A DNA stretch of 64,000 nt from Phycisphaerae bacterium (GTDB taxonomy: Bacteria > Planctomycetota > Phycisphaerae > UBA1845 > PWPN01): positions 124,001 through 188,000 of the forward strand of contig JAGNEZ010000002.1 of NCBI GenBank assembly GCA_018003015.1, read 5' to 3'. The translations under genes were made by a program, and so were the position numbers. Under the pieces are notes generated by a model that was not told where the DNA came from, ran no database searches, and worked only from the letters and a program-made list of their open reading frames with translations. This document shows, piece after piece, positions 27,601 to 34,618 of this stretch; positions within the stretch are counted from its first letter, which is position 1; the number at the start of each line of letters is the position of its first letter.

Positions 27601-27761
27601 TCGCCAGTCGTCCATCCGCCGGTAGACCAGGTGCCGCCAATGGGCACGACACGGCCAGGCGTTGCGGTCGGGCAACCCTGTCCGACAACCATGGGCAGAG
27701 ACAGCAGGAGGCCGATCGCCGTGATTGTGCCAATGCCGAGGCTCTTGCGATATCCCGCCAT
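24666..27761 (-). CDS. large FG-GAP / calcium-binding repeat lipoprotein
   Basis: 1031 residues. A signal peptide ends in VVGQGC, so it is probably a lipoprotein. A Thr/Gly-rich segment follows, then an Ig-like region (about 60-370) and many FG-GAP repeats with Asp-rich calcium loops such as DINNDGVDD, DYNLDGSQD, DMNQDGLPD and DFNGDNMDD. This architecture forms an integrin-alpha-like beta-propeller on the cell surface. A Cys-rich insert (CDCCGENNMPSC) lies near residue 540. I chose ATG 27761, behind AAAGGAT; 27797 is possible. It opens the transcript that carries aroK, an unexpected partnership. Confidence 0.82.
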   Translation of the reverse strand: MAGYRKSLGIGTITAIGLLLSLPMVVGQGCPTATPGRVVPIGGTWSTGGWTTGDDTTGGGSSTSPRLVFTNPLSDVSIEIGDSMLVQWTEQDLAATAAITLLLDPDNIYGNGNELVVMPLALASDQGNVGSFLLNTGLFNLQAATYRIVAKVTDGTNPDMLVTATGRILLYGHGLLPGNMAPTISMPEPAINLGAAQGDTVAIQYCGNDPDADGKTPSTKPDIVLMLDYDNDPTNDIDGVVDYFLTNGLGDRQTVFTRMCAAGSYPAPLEDIFTEVPTALTLDKVIILSCGKDNGCGLIIQVPLTDAQGNPVLDNQGNPVMVNQLTGPSSFTLSIDVGIIPLRDDGSPYYVRGLEWDHVNLPVNAYAPGTISITGMGAGTIDLGKVGRTVTGTRFLGFNAGDQAGSGGTDVGDINNDGVDDFVIVSRYGRGYEIGNVGMAHLIMGLANAQKFGSEVPLNSITTTYPGAMFYMPATSGTTGITSACRMGDVTGDGRPDFMLGVPHVEVFPEDHDDDPCDCCGENNMPSCNFDYLPNPETNDPSCGEVLGDAMTGYDYREFGDCTNDLDVTRSTPIDGGYAFLIASDNNDTAAYDLASSSFPSVLALDRCGSDRIDGAGWFGARFRGAWYTDEEVVLNTSQTVTPSSIIPDNQFGETVRTMPPMAISGGGLSAAASRFGTTVLISAPNAWGGRGNVVVTPNNDFINMTDITQIPNNSQSIPVYDKVGDCPACGRTYWFPTYTAIIGKAAGDHLGYGAAAGDYNLDGSQDILCGAPGASRNGIQRAGIVYVIFGRPDWPTVDLQTLNPPRMEIWGTRQDDGFGSMQAIVGDMNQDGLPDIGLSAQYADGPGGTDSGFIGIVFGGRRLTGENIFSVDQIATAQLPGVRFYGTQPGGHAGSVISNVGDFNGDNMDDLLICASDEYRTVDGIRRHGVAYLIFGGPHLRNQSFNLDQVGTASLPGIIFVSPYAADTAEEAPIDFVSAAGDINSDGFDDIMLGVSKADYINPLEPSQRRIDSGEMYLMYGSNTGSNSIQ

Positions 27762-27862
27762 GCGCAACGCATCCTTTTGCTCGTGCTGTGGTTTCATTCC
27801 CAGGCAGACAAACACCCCCGCGCGCCCTCTGCCCGCCGAAGGTGGCCTGCCGCCTGTTTTGA

Positions 27863-27895
27863 CCCGCAAGATCCACAAGCACAACCTCTTGCGGG
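27863..27895 (-). promoter_or_regulatory. perfect inverted repeat at the start of the FG-GAP-aro transcript
   Basis: CCCGCAAGA (27863-27871) and TCTTGCGGG (27887-27895) form a 9-bp stem with a 15-base loop. It begins within a few bases of the predicted transcription start, so it would be a 5'-terminal RNA hairpin, or else an operator. Confidence 0.45.
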
Positions 27896-27902
27896 CCGGC
27901 GT

Positions 27903-27932
27903 ATTCTACGGAATAGGCAAGAGTCCGGTCAA
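27903..27932 (-). promoter_or_regulatory. sigma70-type promoter for the FG-GAP-aro operon
   Basis: On the minus strand, TTGACC (27932-27927) is followed after 18 bases by TAGAAT (27908-27903). Both boxes are close to consensus. The start point would be near 27896, giving a leader of about 135 bases before ATG 27761. Confidence 0.6.
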
Positions 27933-28015
27933 GGTGGCACCTTGGAGCCCGATCCAGGCCTTGAAACGCACCCCTCCCAGCTCAAGGACGCCGTCGCCGC
28001 CGATCGAAGCGGACT

Positions 28016-28714
28016 TTACCGGTCATGCCGCCCGGCCAATCGCTCCAGCTCACGCATCGCACCCCCGGGATCAGCTCGGCCAAATACCGCCGAACCCGCC
28101 ACCAGCGTGTCCGCCCCCGCCTGGACCACCGCCGCCACCGTGTCCGGCCCAATCCCGCCATCCACCTCCAGACGCTGATCCGCCCTCAGCAGCCCACGCA
28201 ACGCACGGCACTTGTCCAGCGTGGATGGGATGAACGTCTGTCCCCCAAAACCAGGCCACACGCTCATCACCAGAACCAAGTCCACCGACGCGATAACCTC
28301 TCCCAGAGCCGAAACCTCCGTCCCCGGATTCAACGTCACACCCACCCGGGCACCAACCCCGCGAATGTGGTCAACCACGCGGAGGGGTTCATGCGATACT
28401 TCAATATGAAAAGTGAGTAGATCGCTGCCGGCTTGCACAAACGCCGCCGCGTAGCGGACCGGATCCGTGATCATCAGGTGCGTGTCAAAAAACAGCCGCG
28501 AGACCTTACGCAGCTTCTCAATCACCGGGATGCCGAAGCTGATATTCGGTACAAAGTGCCCATCCATGATGTCCAGGTGCAGGATCTCGGCACCAGCGGC
28601 CTCAATCTTGGCGACGTCATCGGCCAGACGAGCGAAGTCGGCCGCCAGAAGCGAAGGCGCAATGCGGATCCGCGGAGTCGCTAGCTGCCAGGTGTCTTGG
28701 GCTGCAGTGGGCAC
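28016..28714 (-). CDS. rpe: ribulose-phosphate 3-epimerase
   Basis: 232 residues of TIM-barrel enzyme interconverting ribulose-5-phosphate and xylulose-5-phosphate. It has IAPSLLAADF at the N-terminus, LHLDIMDGHFVPN with a metal-binding His and Asp, THLMI, SVWPGFGGQ and the second catalytic Asp in EVDGGI. GTG 28714 follows GGAGG (28728-28724) by nine bases; TTG 28735 is in frame but has no ribosome site. It lies directly downstream of pgk, behind a terminator-like hairpin. Confidence 0.94.
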   Translation of the reverse strand: MPTAAQDTWQLATPRIRIAPSLLAADFARLADDVAKIEAAGAEILHLDIMDGHFVPNISFGIPVIEKLRKVSRLFFDTHLMITDPVRYAAAFVQAGSDLLTFHIEVSHEPLRVVDHIRGVGARVGVTLNPGTEVSALGEVIASVDLVLVMSVWPGFGGQTFIPSTLDKCRALRGLLRADQRLEVDGGIGPDTVAAVVQAGADTLVAGSAVFGRADPGGAMRELERLAGRHDR

Positions 28715-28728
28715 GGTCGGTCGCCTCC

Positions 28729-28761
28729 AAAACAAAGCCCCGGGCTCGGGTGCCCGGGGCT
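28729..28761 (-). terminator. intrinsic terminator after pgk
   Basis: On the minus strand a 9-bp GC stem (GCCCCGGGC/GCCCGGGGC, 28760-28752 with 28745-28737) with a 6-base loop runs straight into TTTGTTTT (28736-28729). That is a textbook terminator. The rpe Shine-Dalgarno begins one base later, so read-through or attenuation would control rpe. Confidence 0.75.
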
Positions 28762-28790
28762 CGAAGTATACGGGACCCTATCTGCACAAC

Positions 28791-30029
28791 TCAGGCTTCG
28801 TCGAGCACTTCGACGGCCTTGAAGCTCTTGCCTTCCATGAACTCCAGACTGGCGCCGCCGCCGGTGCTGACGTGGCTGACCTTCTTGCTCATGCCCATCT
28901 GCTCAATGGCTGCGGCACTGTCCCCGCCACCGATCACGGTAATCGCACCCTTGGCCGTGACGTCCACCAGGGCTTGGGCAACCGCCAGCGTGCCCGCGTC
29001 GAAGGGCTTCATCTCGAAGACACCCATCGGGCCGTTCCAGGCCACCGTCTTGGCCCCGGCGATGATCTTCCTGAACATCTCCACGGTCTTGGGGCCGATG
29101 TCAAGACCCTGGAGTCCGTCCGGAATGTCCCCTGCCAAAGTCTGCGCGGCCGCCCCGGCCTTGAACTCGGCAGCCGCCACCACGTCCACCGGCAGCTTGA
29201 GCTTCTCACCGCCAAGCTGAAGCAGCCGCTTGGCCTCGTCCACCTTGTCAGCCTCCACCAGGCTTGTCCCCACCTTCTTGCCTTGGGCCAGCATGAAGGT
29301 GTAGTTCATCGCCCCACCGATCAGCACGGTATCGCATTTCTTCAGCAAGGCCTCGATGACCGCGATCTTGTCCGAGACTTTCTTGCCGCCCAGAATGGCG
29401 ACGAACGGCCGCTTCGGACGGTTCAGCGCCTCGCCTAGGTACTCCAATTCCTTCTTGACCAGGAAGCCGACTACCCGGGGCTTGCCGGCCATCTGCTGGG
29501 GAACGGTCAACATGCTGGCGTTGTCACGGTGGCAAGTGCCAAATGCGTCGTTCACGTAAACGTCGGCCAGGGCGGCAAGCTGCTTGGCAAACTTCTCCTT
29601 CTTCTCCTTGAGGGCCGGGTCGTCCTTGGCCTTCTTGTCCTTGATCTGCTCTGCCGCGTGAAAACGAACGTTCTCCAGCAGGCAGCAGTCACCGTCCTTC
29701 ATGCCGGCCACGATCTTCTCGACCTCCGGGCCGACACAGTCCGGAGCAAAGACCACCTTCTTGCCGATGAGCTGACTCAGCCGATCGGCACACGGCTTGA
29801 TCGTCCACTGCTTGTCGGCCCCCGGGTCCTTGCCCTCCGGCCGCCCCAGATGGCTCATCAGAATCAGTCGGCCGCCACCCTTGAGCACCTGCTCGATGCT
29901 GGGCAGAGCCATGCGAATCCGGCGGTCATCCGTGATGTTCCCCTTGTCGTCCTGGGGGACGTTGAAATCCACCCGCATCAGAACCCGCTTGCCCTTCACG
30001 TTCACGTCAGCAATTGTCTTCTTGGCCAT
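28791..30029 (-). CDS. pgk: phosphoglycerate kinase
   Basis: 412 residues, normal length. It transfers phosphate between 1,3-bisphosphoglycerate and ADP in glycolysis and gluconeogenesis. Signatures are RVLMRVDFNVPQD, LMSHLGRPEG, LLENVRFHAAE, FVAILGGKKVSDKI, WNGPMGVFE and the nucleotide loop VIGGGDSAAA, followed by STGGGASLEF. ATG 30029 follows GGAAGGTG. An acidic-basic stretch rich in Lys lies near residue 140. It is followed by a strong terminator and rpe. Confidence 0.96.
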   Translation of the reverse strand: MAKKTIADVNVKGKRVLMRVDFNVPQDDKGNITDDRRIRMALPSIEQVLKGGGRLILMSHLGRPEGKDPGADKQWTIKPCADRLSQLIGKKVVFAPDCVGPEVEKIVAGMKDGDCCLLENVRFHAAEQIKDKKAKDDPALKEKKEKFAKQLAALADVYVNDAFGTCHRDNASMLTVPQQMAGKPRVVGFLVKKELEYLGEALNRPKRPFVAILGGKKVSDKIAVIEALLKKCDTVLIGGAMNYTFMLAQGKKVGTSLVEADKVDEAKRLLQLGGEKLKLPVDVVAAAEFKAGAAAQTLAGDIPDGLQGLDIGPKTVEMFRKIIAGAKTVAWNGPMGVFEMKPFDAGTLAVAQALVDVTAKGAITVIGGGDSAAAIEQMGMSKKVSHVSTGGGASLEFMEGKSFKAVEVLDEA

Positions 30030-30482
30030 TCTGCACCTTCCATGCTCCAAACCCACAGACTCGATTCCTGTGACCGGTCGGTATTGTGACGCAAGCTCTC
30101 ACGGAAATCCAGATCCACAACGGCCGACCCGCCGGTGGCCCATCAGGACCACCAGCGGCGACTCGAGGAGGAGGGCAATCAGACCCGGCCCGGGCCGGTC
30201 AGGCGAGCGGCAAGGGCCACTCACCCACACGGGTACGCAAAACAAAACCGGCGTGGCGGTCTGCCCGCCACGCCGTGGCCATCACAGCTCTTTCCTTCTC
30301 GCTCCCTTGTCCCCCAGACTTCTTCGCGATCCCCCAGAACGTTCCTTCCCCTTCAGGCCCCTCCTCCCTTCGACTCCAGCACCACCGTCGCTCAGTGGTT
30401 CCGTCGACACGGTCACGCCCATGGGGAGATAACCTCCGGTGCCCCCCCTCACCGGTCGGTCACACCGACACTTCCATCGGCA
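30030..30482. other. intergenic region between sodA end and pgk start
   Basis: This 453-base stretch has no credible gene. It holds the sodA terminator at 30239-30274 and, nearer 30030-30110, the presumed pgk promoter, where I see no clear boxes. Positions 30300-30400 are pyrimidine-rich on the plus strand. Confidence 0.6.
30239..30274 (-). terminator. intrinsic terminator downstream of sodA
   Basis: On the minus strand GGCGTGGCGG pairs with CCGCCACGCC (30274-30265 with 30259-30250), a 10-bp stem with a 5-base loop, followed by GGTTTTGTTTT. It lies about 210 bases after the sodA stop. Confidence 0.75.
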
Positions 30483-31298
30483 CTATTGCCTGGCCTTCGC
30501 GTATTGCTCCGCCACGAACTCCCAGTTCACTAGGTGCCACCAGGACTCAATGTATTCCGGTCGGCGATTCTGATATTTCAGGTAGTACGCGTGCTCCCAC
30601 ACGTCCAACCCCAGGATCGGCTTGCCCGGGGCCTCCGCAATCCCCGCCATCAGCGGGTTGTCTTGGTTCGGTGTCGAGGATACGAACAGCTTCCCGTTGC
30701 CGCCGACCGACAGCCATGCCCAACCCGAGCCAAACCGAGTAGTGGCCGCCTTGTTGAAAGCCTCCTTGAAGGCCGCAAAGCCGCCCAGATCCCTCGTGAT
30801 CGCCGCGGCCAGCTCGCCGCTCGGCTCACCACCGCCTTTCTTGCCGGCGGGGGCAAGACTCTTCCAGAAAAGACTGTGGTTGAAATGGCCGCCGCCGTTG
30901 TTGCGCACCGCAGTGCGGATCGCTTCCGGCAGCTTCGCGACCTCGACCACAAGATCCTCGATCGTCTTCGCCGCCCAGTCGGCATGGCCTTCCAAGGCCT
31001 TGTTGACGTTGGCCACGTAGGCCGCATGGTGCTTGCCGTGGTGTATCCGCATCGTCGTTTCGTCGATGTACGGCTCGAGGGCGTCGAAGGCGTACGGCAA
31101 ATCGGGCAGTGTGTAAGCCATGTGTTTGTCTCCTTGTTGATGTTGGGTCCGTCCCGAGGGGTCTCCCGAGTTGGAGGGGCGCTTCTCGGCGCCCATCACG
31201 GCCGACTTCGGAATCAGCAGGGCGGTTGCGGTCGCACCCCCAAGAACAGACCTTCCGAGTTTCAGCAGGAACTGCCTGCGGGCAATGGGATTGGTCAT
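30483..31298 (-). CDS. sodA: Mn-type superoxide dismutase with Tat leader and internal start
   Basis: 271 residues from ATG 31298 (behind GAGGTGG). Residues 1-37 are a Tat signal ([10 protein letters not shown], then a hydrophobic stretch), residues 38-59 a linker, and residues 61-271 a full superoxide dismutase. The metal ligands His86, His141, Asp232 and His236 are all present. NQDNPL and [18 protein letters not shown] mark the Mn rather than Fe type. A second ATG at 31121 (Met60) stands exactly where a cytosolic SodA begins, with its own AAGGAG. One gene may thus give exported and cytosolic enzyme. It follows a sigma70-type promoter with a palindrome. Confidence 0.93.
   Translation of the reverse strand: MTNPIARRQFLLKLGRSVLGGATATALLIPKSAVMGAEKRPSNSGDPSGRTQHQQGDKHMAYTLPDLPYAFDALEPYIDETTMRIHHGKHHAAYVANVNKALEGHADWAAKTIEDLVVEVAKLPEAIRTAVRNNGGGHFNHSLFWKSLAPAGKKGGGEPSGELAAAITRDLGGFAAFKEAFNKAATTRFGSGWAWLSVGGNGKLFVSSTPNQDNPLMAGIAEAPGKPILGLDVWEHAYYLKYQNRRPEYIESWWHLVNWEFVAEQYAKARQ
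31119..31135 (-). promoter_or_regulatory. internal ribosome binding site and start inside sodA
   Basis: AAGGAG (31135-31130) lies eight bases before ATG 31121. It is a stronger site than that of the upstream start. Translation from here gives a 212-residue leaderless SOD beginning [10 protein letters not shown]. Confidence 0.6.
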
Positions 31299-31320
31299 CG
31301 TGTCCACCTCATTTGGCAAA

Positions 31321-31335
31321 TGAGACTCAGTCTCA
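31321..31335. promoter_or_regulatory. 7-1-7 palindrome, Fur-family-like operator at sodA
   Basis: TGAGACTCAGTCTCA is a perfect 7-1-7 inverted repeat. It matches the symmetry and outer TGAGA/TCTCA half-site form of some Fur-family boxes. It sits about 10-24 bases downstream of the predicted sodA start point, a place where binding would block transcription. Confidence 0.5.
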
Positions 31336-31351
31336 AAACCAACTCGGTCAT

Positions 31352-31380
31352 ATTGTAGGCATCCTCCTGCCCCCAGCCAA
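31352..31380 (-). promoter_or_regulatory. sigma70-type promoter for sodA
   Basis: On the minus strand TTGGCT (31380-31375) is followed after 17 bases by TACAAT (31357-31352). The start point would be near 31345, giving a leader of about 45 bases to ATG 31298. Confidence 0.6.
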
Positions 31381-31480
31381 TTCCATTCCTGCTTTTTCGG
31401 CCTACGCTGGGGGATGAGGATCTTCAGTGAATGTAAGAGTCTTTAGAAAATGATGTTAGACGTGCATCGCTTTCCGCGCG

Positions 31481-31541
31481 GAATGCCGCCTCAGGTGTAG
31501 CTCGCCAGCGACCCGTCCCCGGCACCTCGGGTGCGGCATTC
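31481..31541. repeat. 61-base interrupted inverted repeat downstream of UroD-like gene
   Basis: GAATGCCGC (31481-31489) pairs with GCGGCATTC (31533-31541), and AGGTG (31493-31497) with CACCT (31523-31527). It lies 53 bases beyond the UroD-like stop codon and upstream of the sodA promoter. It may terminate the former gene, although no T tract follows on the minus strand. Confidence 0.4.
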
Positions 31542-31593
31542 GCTAGTCTTTGTGGGTAGCTAGTCCGAGACGCGGGGCAACCCTCCCGAGGCC

Positions 31594-32646
31594 TCAATCT
31601 CCGTAACCCCCAAAATCGCGGATGGCATCAAACATCGCCAGTACATTCTCAACCGGGGTCTCCTCAAGGATCGAGTCATGGCTGGCGCCGGCTACATACC
31701 CGCCGCCCGGCTTCATGATCGCTAGCACTTCTCGTGTTCGGGTTCGGACCGAGCCGGGATCACCATCGATGAGCACGTGGTGGGAGTCGATGGCTCCGTT
31801 GAATAAGATCTGGCGGCCATAGCGGGCTTTGAGGGTCGCAAGGTCCATGCCGCGACAGGACGGCTGGATGGCGTGAAGCCCGTCGAGCCCAGTCTCGAGC
31901 ATGGCGGGTATCAGCGGGGCAAAGCCTCCACAGCAGTGCATCATGACCTTGAGGCCGTAACCGTGGCCGAGGTCCACCAAGTGCCGCAAGTGCGGAAGGA
32001 TGAAGCGGCGGAACAGGGGCTCGCCCAGCAGGGGGCCGGTTTGACTGCCAAAGTCGTTGCCGATGAAGAAGATGTCGATCACGTCGCCCGCGGCGTCGAA
32101 GATACGACGGCTGACCTCGGCGTAGTAATCGACGATGTGGCCAAGGACGGCGTCGACCACTTCGGGCTGGTCGTACATCTTGAGCATGAGGTTCTCCATA
32201 CCCAAGAGGTCAATCGCGTCATGCCAGAAAGGGGACCAGTCGCCGCCCAGGATGGCGTATTGCCGCCCGTAGCTCACCGCGCTGGCTCGGATCTGGTTCA
32301 CGTCCATCCAGCTGGGGTCGGGCCAGGCGTAAGCATGAACCTGATCGAGGGTGGCGTCGGCCAGAGGGTGCTCCATCGGCTGGCCGTAGCCCAGTCCCCG
32401 CCGGTTACTGCCAAAGACCGTGCGATGGCTGGCTCCGGGCGGCAAGGGGAAGGCGGGCCCATCGTAGCGGGCCCAGACCCGGCGGAAGTCGTCGCCGAAC
32501 CGCACGAGCAGCCCTTCATCGTCGAGCCCGAGGGCCCGCTTGGCCTTCACCCAGAACTCCGGCGACGACCCGCACCAGGCCGGCACCCGATCCGGCTCCT
32601 CGTGCTCGAAGGCGGCCAGCACACGCTCACGCGATGTCAGGGACAA
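31594..32646 (-). CDS. uroporphyrinogen decarboxylase-family protein 1 (HxCG type)
   Basis: 350 residues. It begins LTSRERVLAAFEHEEPDRVP, the common opening of the family, and has the TIM-barrel motif HCCGGFAPLIPAML with a Cys in IQPSC some 28 residues later. An HxC...C arrangement binds zinc in MtaA/MtbA-type methyltransferases of the same superfamily. No heme genes lie nearby. I chose TTG 32646, seven bases after GGAGGAGG; the longer frame overlaps rhaM. It overlaps rhaM by 10 bases, so a role in sugar or methyl-group metabolism is more likely than heme synthesis. Confidence 0.82.
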   Translation of the reverse strand: MSLTSRERVLAAFEHEEPDRVPAWCGSSPEFWVKAKRALGLDDEGLLVRFGDDFRRVWARYDGPAFPLPPGASHRTVFGSNRRGLGYGQPMEHPLADATLDQVHAYAWPDPSWMDVNQIRASAVSYGRQYAILGGDWSPFWHDAIDLLGMENLMLKMYDQPEVVDAVLGHIVDYYAEVSRRIFDAAGDVIDIFFIGNDFGSQTGPLLGEPLFRRFILPHLRHLVDLGHGYGLKVMMHCCGGFAPLIPAMLETGLDGLHAIQPSCRGMDLATLKARYGRQILFNGAIDSHHVLIDGDPGSVRTRTREVLAIMKPGGGYVAGASHDSILEETPVENVLAMFDAIRDFGGYGD

Positions 32647-32963
32647 TGAAATACCTCCTCCATGTTCGCCCACCACTCGCCGGGGGCCCGAGTGGGGAGC
32701 GGGTCCTGGCACGGCATGCACACCGCCCACCATCGCTGGGTGGTCGTGTCCGCGGCCATCCGGGCCATGTCCGCCGCGAAGTCGGTGCCCATGTACTCGA
32801 AGTAGCTGAACAGATAACCATCCTTGTGGTAGATCGAGTAGTTGCGGATGTTGCACTCCCTGATCATCTTCAGGACATCGGGCCAGACGGCCGCGTGCAG
32901 GCTTCTGTACTCCTCGAACTTCTCAGGACGTACCTTCAGAACCATGCCGTATCGCTGCATCAT
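32637..32963 (-). CDS. rhaM: L-rhamnose mutarotase-like protein
   Basis: 108 residues, the family length. It opens MVLKVRPEKFEEYRSLHAAVWPDVL, with the catalytic His in LHAAVW, then IYHKDGYLFSYFEY and a closing EEVFHC. The family interconverts alpha and beta rhamnose anomers. AGGAG stands just before ATG 32963, which is followed at once by a second ATG. It is co-directional and overlapping with the UroD-like gene downstream. No other rhamnose genes are in the window. Confidence 0.88.
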   Translation of the reverse strand: MMQRYGMVLKVRPEKFEEYRSLHAAVWPDVLKMIRECNIRNYSIYHKDGYLFSYFEYMGTDFAADMARMAADTTTQRWWAVCMPCQDPLPTRAPGEWWANMEEVFHCP

Positions 32964-33041
32964 GTCGCTCCTCTCAACACGCCCGGATCGAAGGTTCGCG
33001 GGCGCGGATCACCCTGAAAAGAACGGCTTGGAACGGACGGG

Positions 33042-33079
33042 GCGACGAGGCCATGGGTCCCGACTTATGACCTCGTCGC
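33042..33079. terminator. hairpin between prepilin-like gene and rhaM
   Basis: GCGACGAGG (33042-33050) pairs with CCTCGTCGC (33071-33079), extended by CAT/ATG after one mismatch. It lies 41 bases past the stop of the prepilin-like gene on the minus strand. The T-rich stretch is about 20 bases further on, so termination is plausible but not classical. Confidence 0.4.
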
Positions 33080-33119
33080 GGGACGTGTCAATGCCGTGGC
33101 CTGGTATGCCCGCTGCACT

Positions 33120-33956
33120 TCAGGGAGTGGCGTGGGTGACACCCTTGGCGCTGGCGGGCTTCTGGACAGTCAGCTTGCCGTAGGCTCCACTTTTGGTGGT
33201 GTCGCTCCAGAGCATGTCCTCCCAGGATTTGCCGGAAATCCACATGTCCTTCACCCGCACGCACATCGCGTTGTTCGAAAAGTACTTGCCGTAGGTGTGC
33301 GGCGTGGCGGGCAGATTGACCGAGCCGACACTGCCATCGAGGAAACCGATGTTCCCGAACTTCTTGAGATGCCGCGTGGTTACCCCGTCGTCGTTGTCCC
33401 AGGCGCTGTTGGTGACGCCGACGAGATACCAGTCCGGATCCTCCTCGATGATCATCATCGGACGCAGAGGACGCATGTTCGTCCTGTGGTCGGACGTGCT
33501 GTAGTTGCTCAGGCTCTTCGACTCGTACTGGTAGTGCGCGCCCCTTACCCAGTTGGGATCTACGCCGCTCATCAGCGTGCTGCCGGTGTAGCTGTACCGC
33601 AGAGTGTTGCCGGGACGCAGCGTCTCGTCCGTCGGACAGCAGAAGATGTTCTTGTTGGCCCCCAGGTACTTGTAGATGGTGCCGTCTTCCGGCTGCCTTC
33701 CTCCTCTGTTCGCACCGCCCAGCCAGTCGGCATTGCGGTCTTCACTGATCCCCGGCGTTCGCCCCTTGTTTGCCGAGGCGTAGGCCAGGAAGGCGATGCT
33801 GAACTGGTGCAGCTGGCTCTGGCACATGACCATCCGCGACTGCTCACGCGCCCGAGCGAATGACGGCATCAGAACGGCGACCAGCAACGCAATGATCGCC
33901 ACCACCACAAGGACCTCAATGAGGGTAAAACCTCGACCACCGTCCATCGGTTTCAT
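33120..33956 (-). CDS. prepilin-like protein with N-terminal methylation site
   Basis: 278 residues. A short leader MKPMDGGRG is followed by the cleavage site G/FTLIE and the helix VLVVVAIIALLVAVLMP. The body has FARAREQSRMVMCQSQLHQF, YASANKGRTPG and, late, a FLDGSVGSV motif close to the H-X9-DG signature of planctomycete pilin-like proteins. These occur in large numbers in planctomycetes, and their role is unknown. It is separate from the secretion operon and follows a small membrane protein gene by 40 bases. Confidence 0.85.
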   Translation of the reverse strand: MKPMDGGRGFTLIEVLVVVAIIALLVAVLMPSFARAREQSRMVMCQSQLHQFSIAFLAYASANKGRTPGISEDRNADWLGGANRGGRQPEDGTIYKYLGANKNIFCCPTDETLRPGNTLRYSYTGSTLMSGVDPNWVRGAHYQYESKSLSNYSTSDHRTNMRPLRPMMIIEEDPDWYLVGVTNSAWDNDDGVTTRHLKKFGNIGFLDGSVGSVNLPATPHTYGKYFSNNAMCVRVKDMWISGKSWEDMLWSDTTKSGAYGKLTVQKPASAKGVTHATP

Positions 33957-33996
33957 GTCCGGCCTCCGCTCGAGTTCCGATCTGATCTCTCCCGGA

Positions 33997-34410
33997 CTAC
34001 CTGCTCATGCGATTCAGATCCGCCAGGTGCCGCTCGATCAGATCTTTGACCTCGCCGTCCTTCTCTTCCTTCCCGAGATCCTGCAACGCCTGCTTCGCTT
34101 CACCGACCGGACCGATCCGGCGAATGATCATCACCAGGTGCGTCCTCAGGACCGGATCGTCCTCCGCCTTCCGGTACGCCGCGACAATGCCGGGAATGAC
34201 CTTGACGCCGCGCCGGCCCAGTTCAATCACCATCGGGTCCCGCTCGTCGGACTTCGCGGCGATCAGCCGGGCCAGAACCTGCTCGTCGCTGCCCTTCACC
34301 GAGGCGGCCAGCCCGCCCAGACCCCAGAGCAGGATCGCGATGACCGCCACACCGCCCACGACGCCCACTGCAGCCCAAACCTTCCATGCCCCGTCCGTGG
34401 AGGTCTCCAT
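33997..34410 (-). CDS. small single-pass membrane protein, HEAT-like C-terminus
   Basis: 137 residues. One membrane helix (VWAAVGVVGGVAVIAILLWGLGG, about 10-32) is followed by a helical region with the feel of HEAT repeats (VIELGRRGVKVIPGIVAAYRK). I do not recognise a family. ATG 34410 puts the helix near the N-terminus. A longer form from GTG 34545 adds 45 disordered residues but has no ribosome site. It precedes the prepilin-like gene by 40 bases on the same strand. Confidence 0.6.
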   Translation of the reverse strand: METSTDGAWKVWAAVGVVGGVAVIAILLWGLGGLAASVKGSDEQVLARLIAAKSDERDPMVIELGRRGVKVIPGIVAAYRKAEDDPVLRTHLVMIIRRIGPVGEAKQALQDLGKEEKDGEVKDLIERHLADLNRMSR

Positions 34411-34618
34411 GCCCGTGTCTACGCTCCGATGTGTTCGCGTTCGCCCTCGTCCGCTGCTGTCGCCCGACACCTCCCCGGATCGAACAACGCTCTCTGCATC
34501 GATTGTATCCTCATCAACCGCCCCAGGGTAGCCCCCAGTGCTCACCCAGGCAAAAACAAACCTTCAGCCCGCCTTCTGCTGCGGTCGAGAAGCGCTGCGG
34601 TCGATTCCGGGATTCGGC

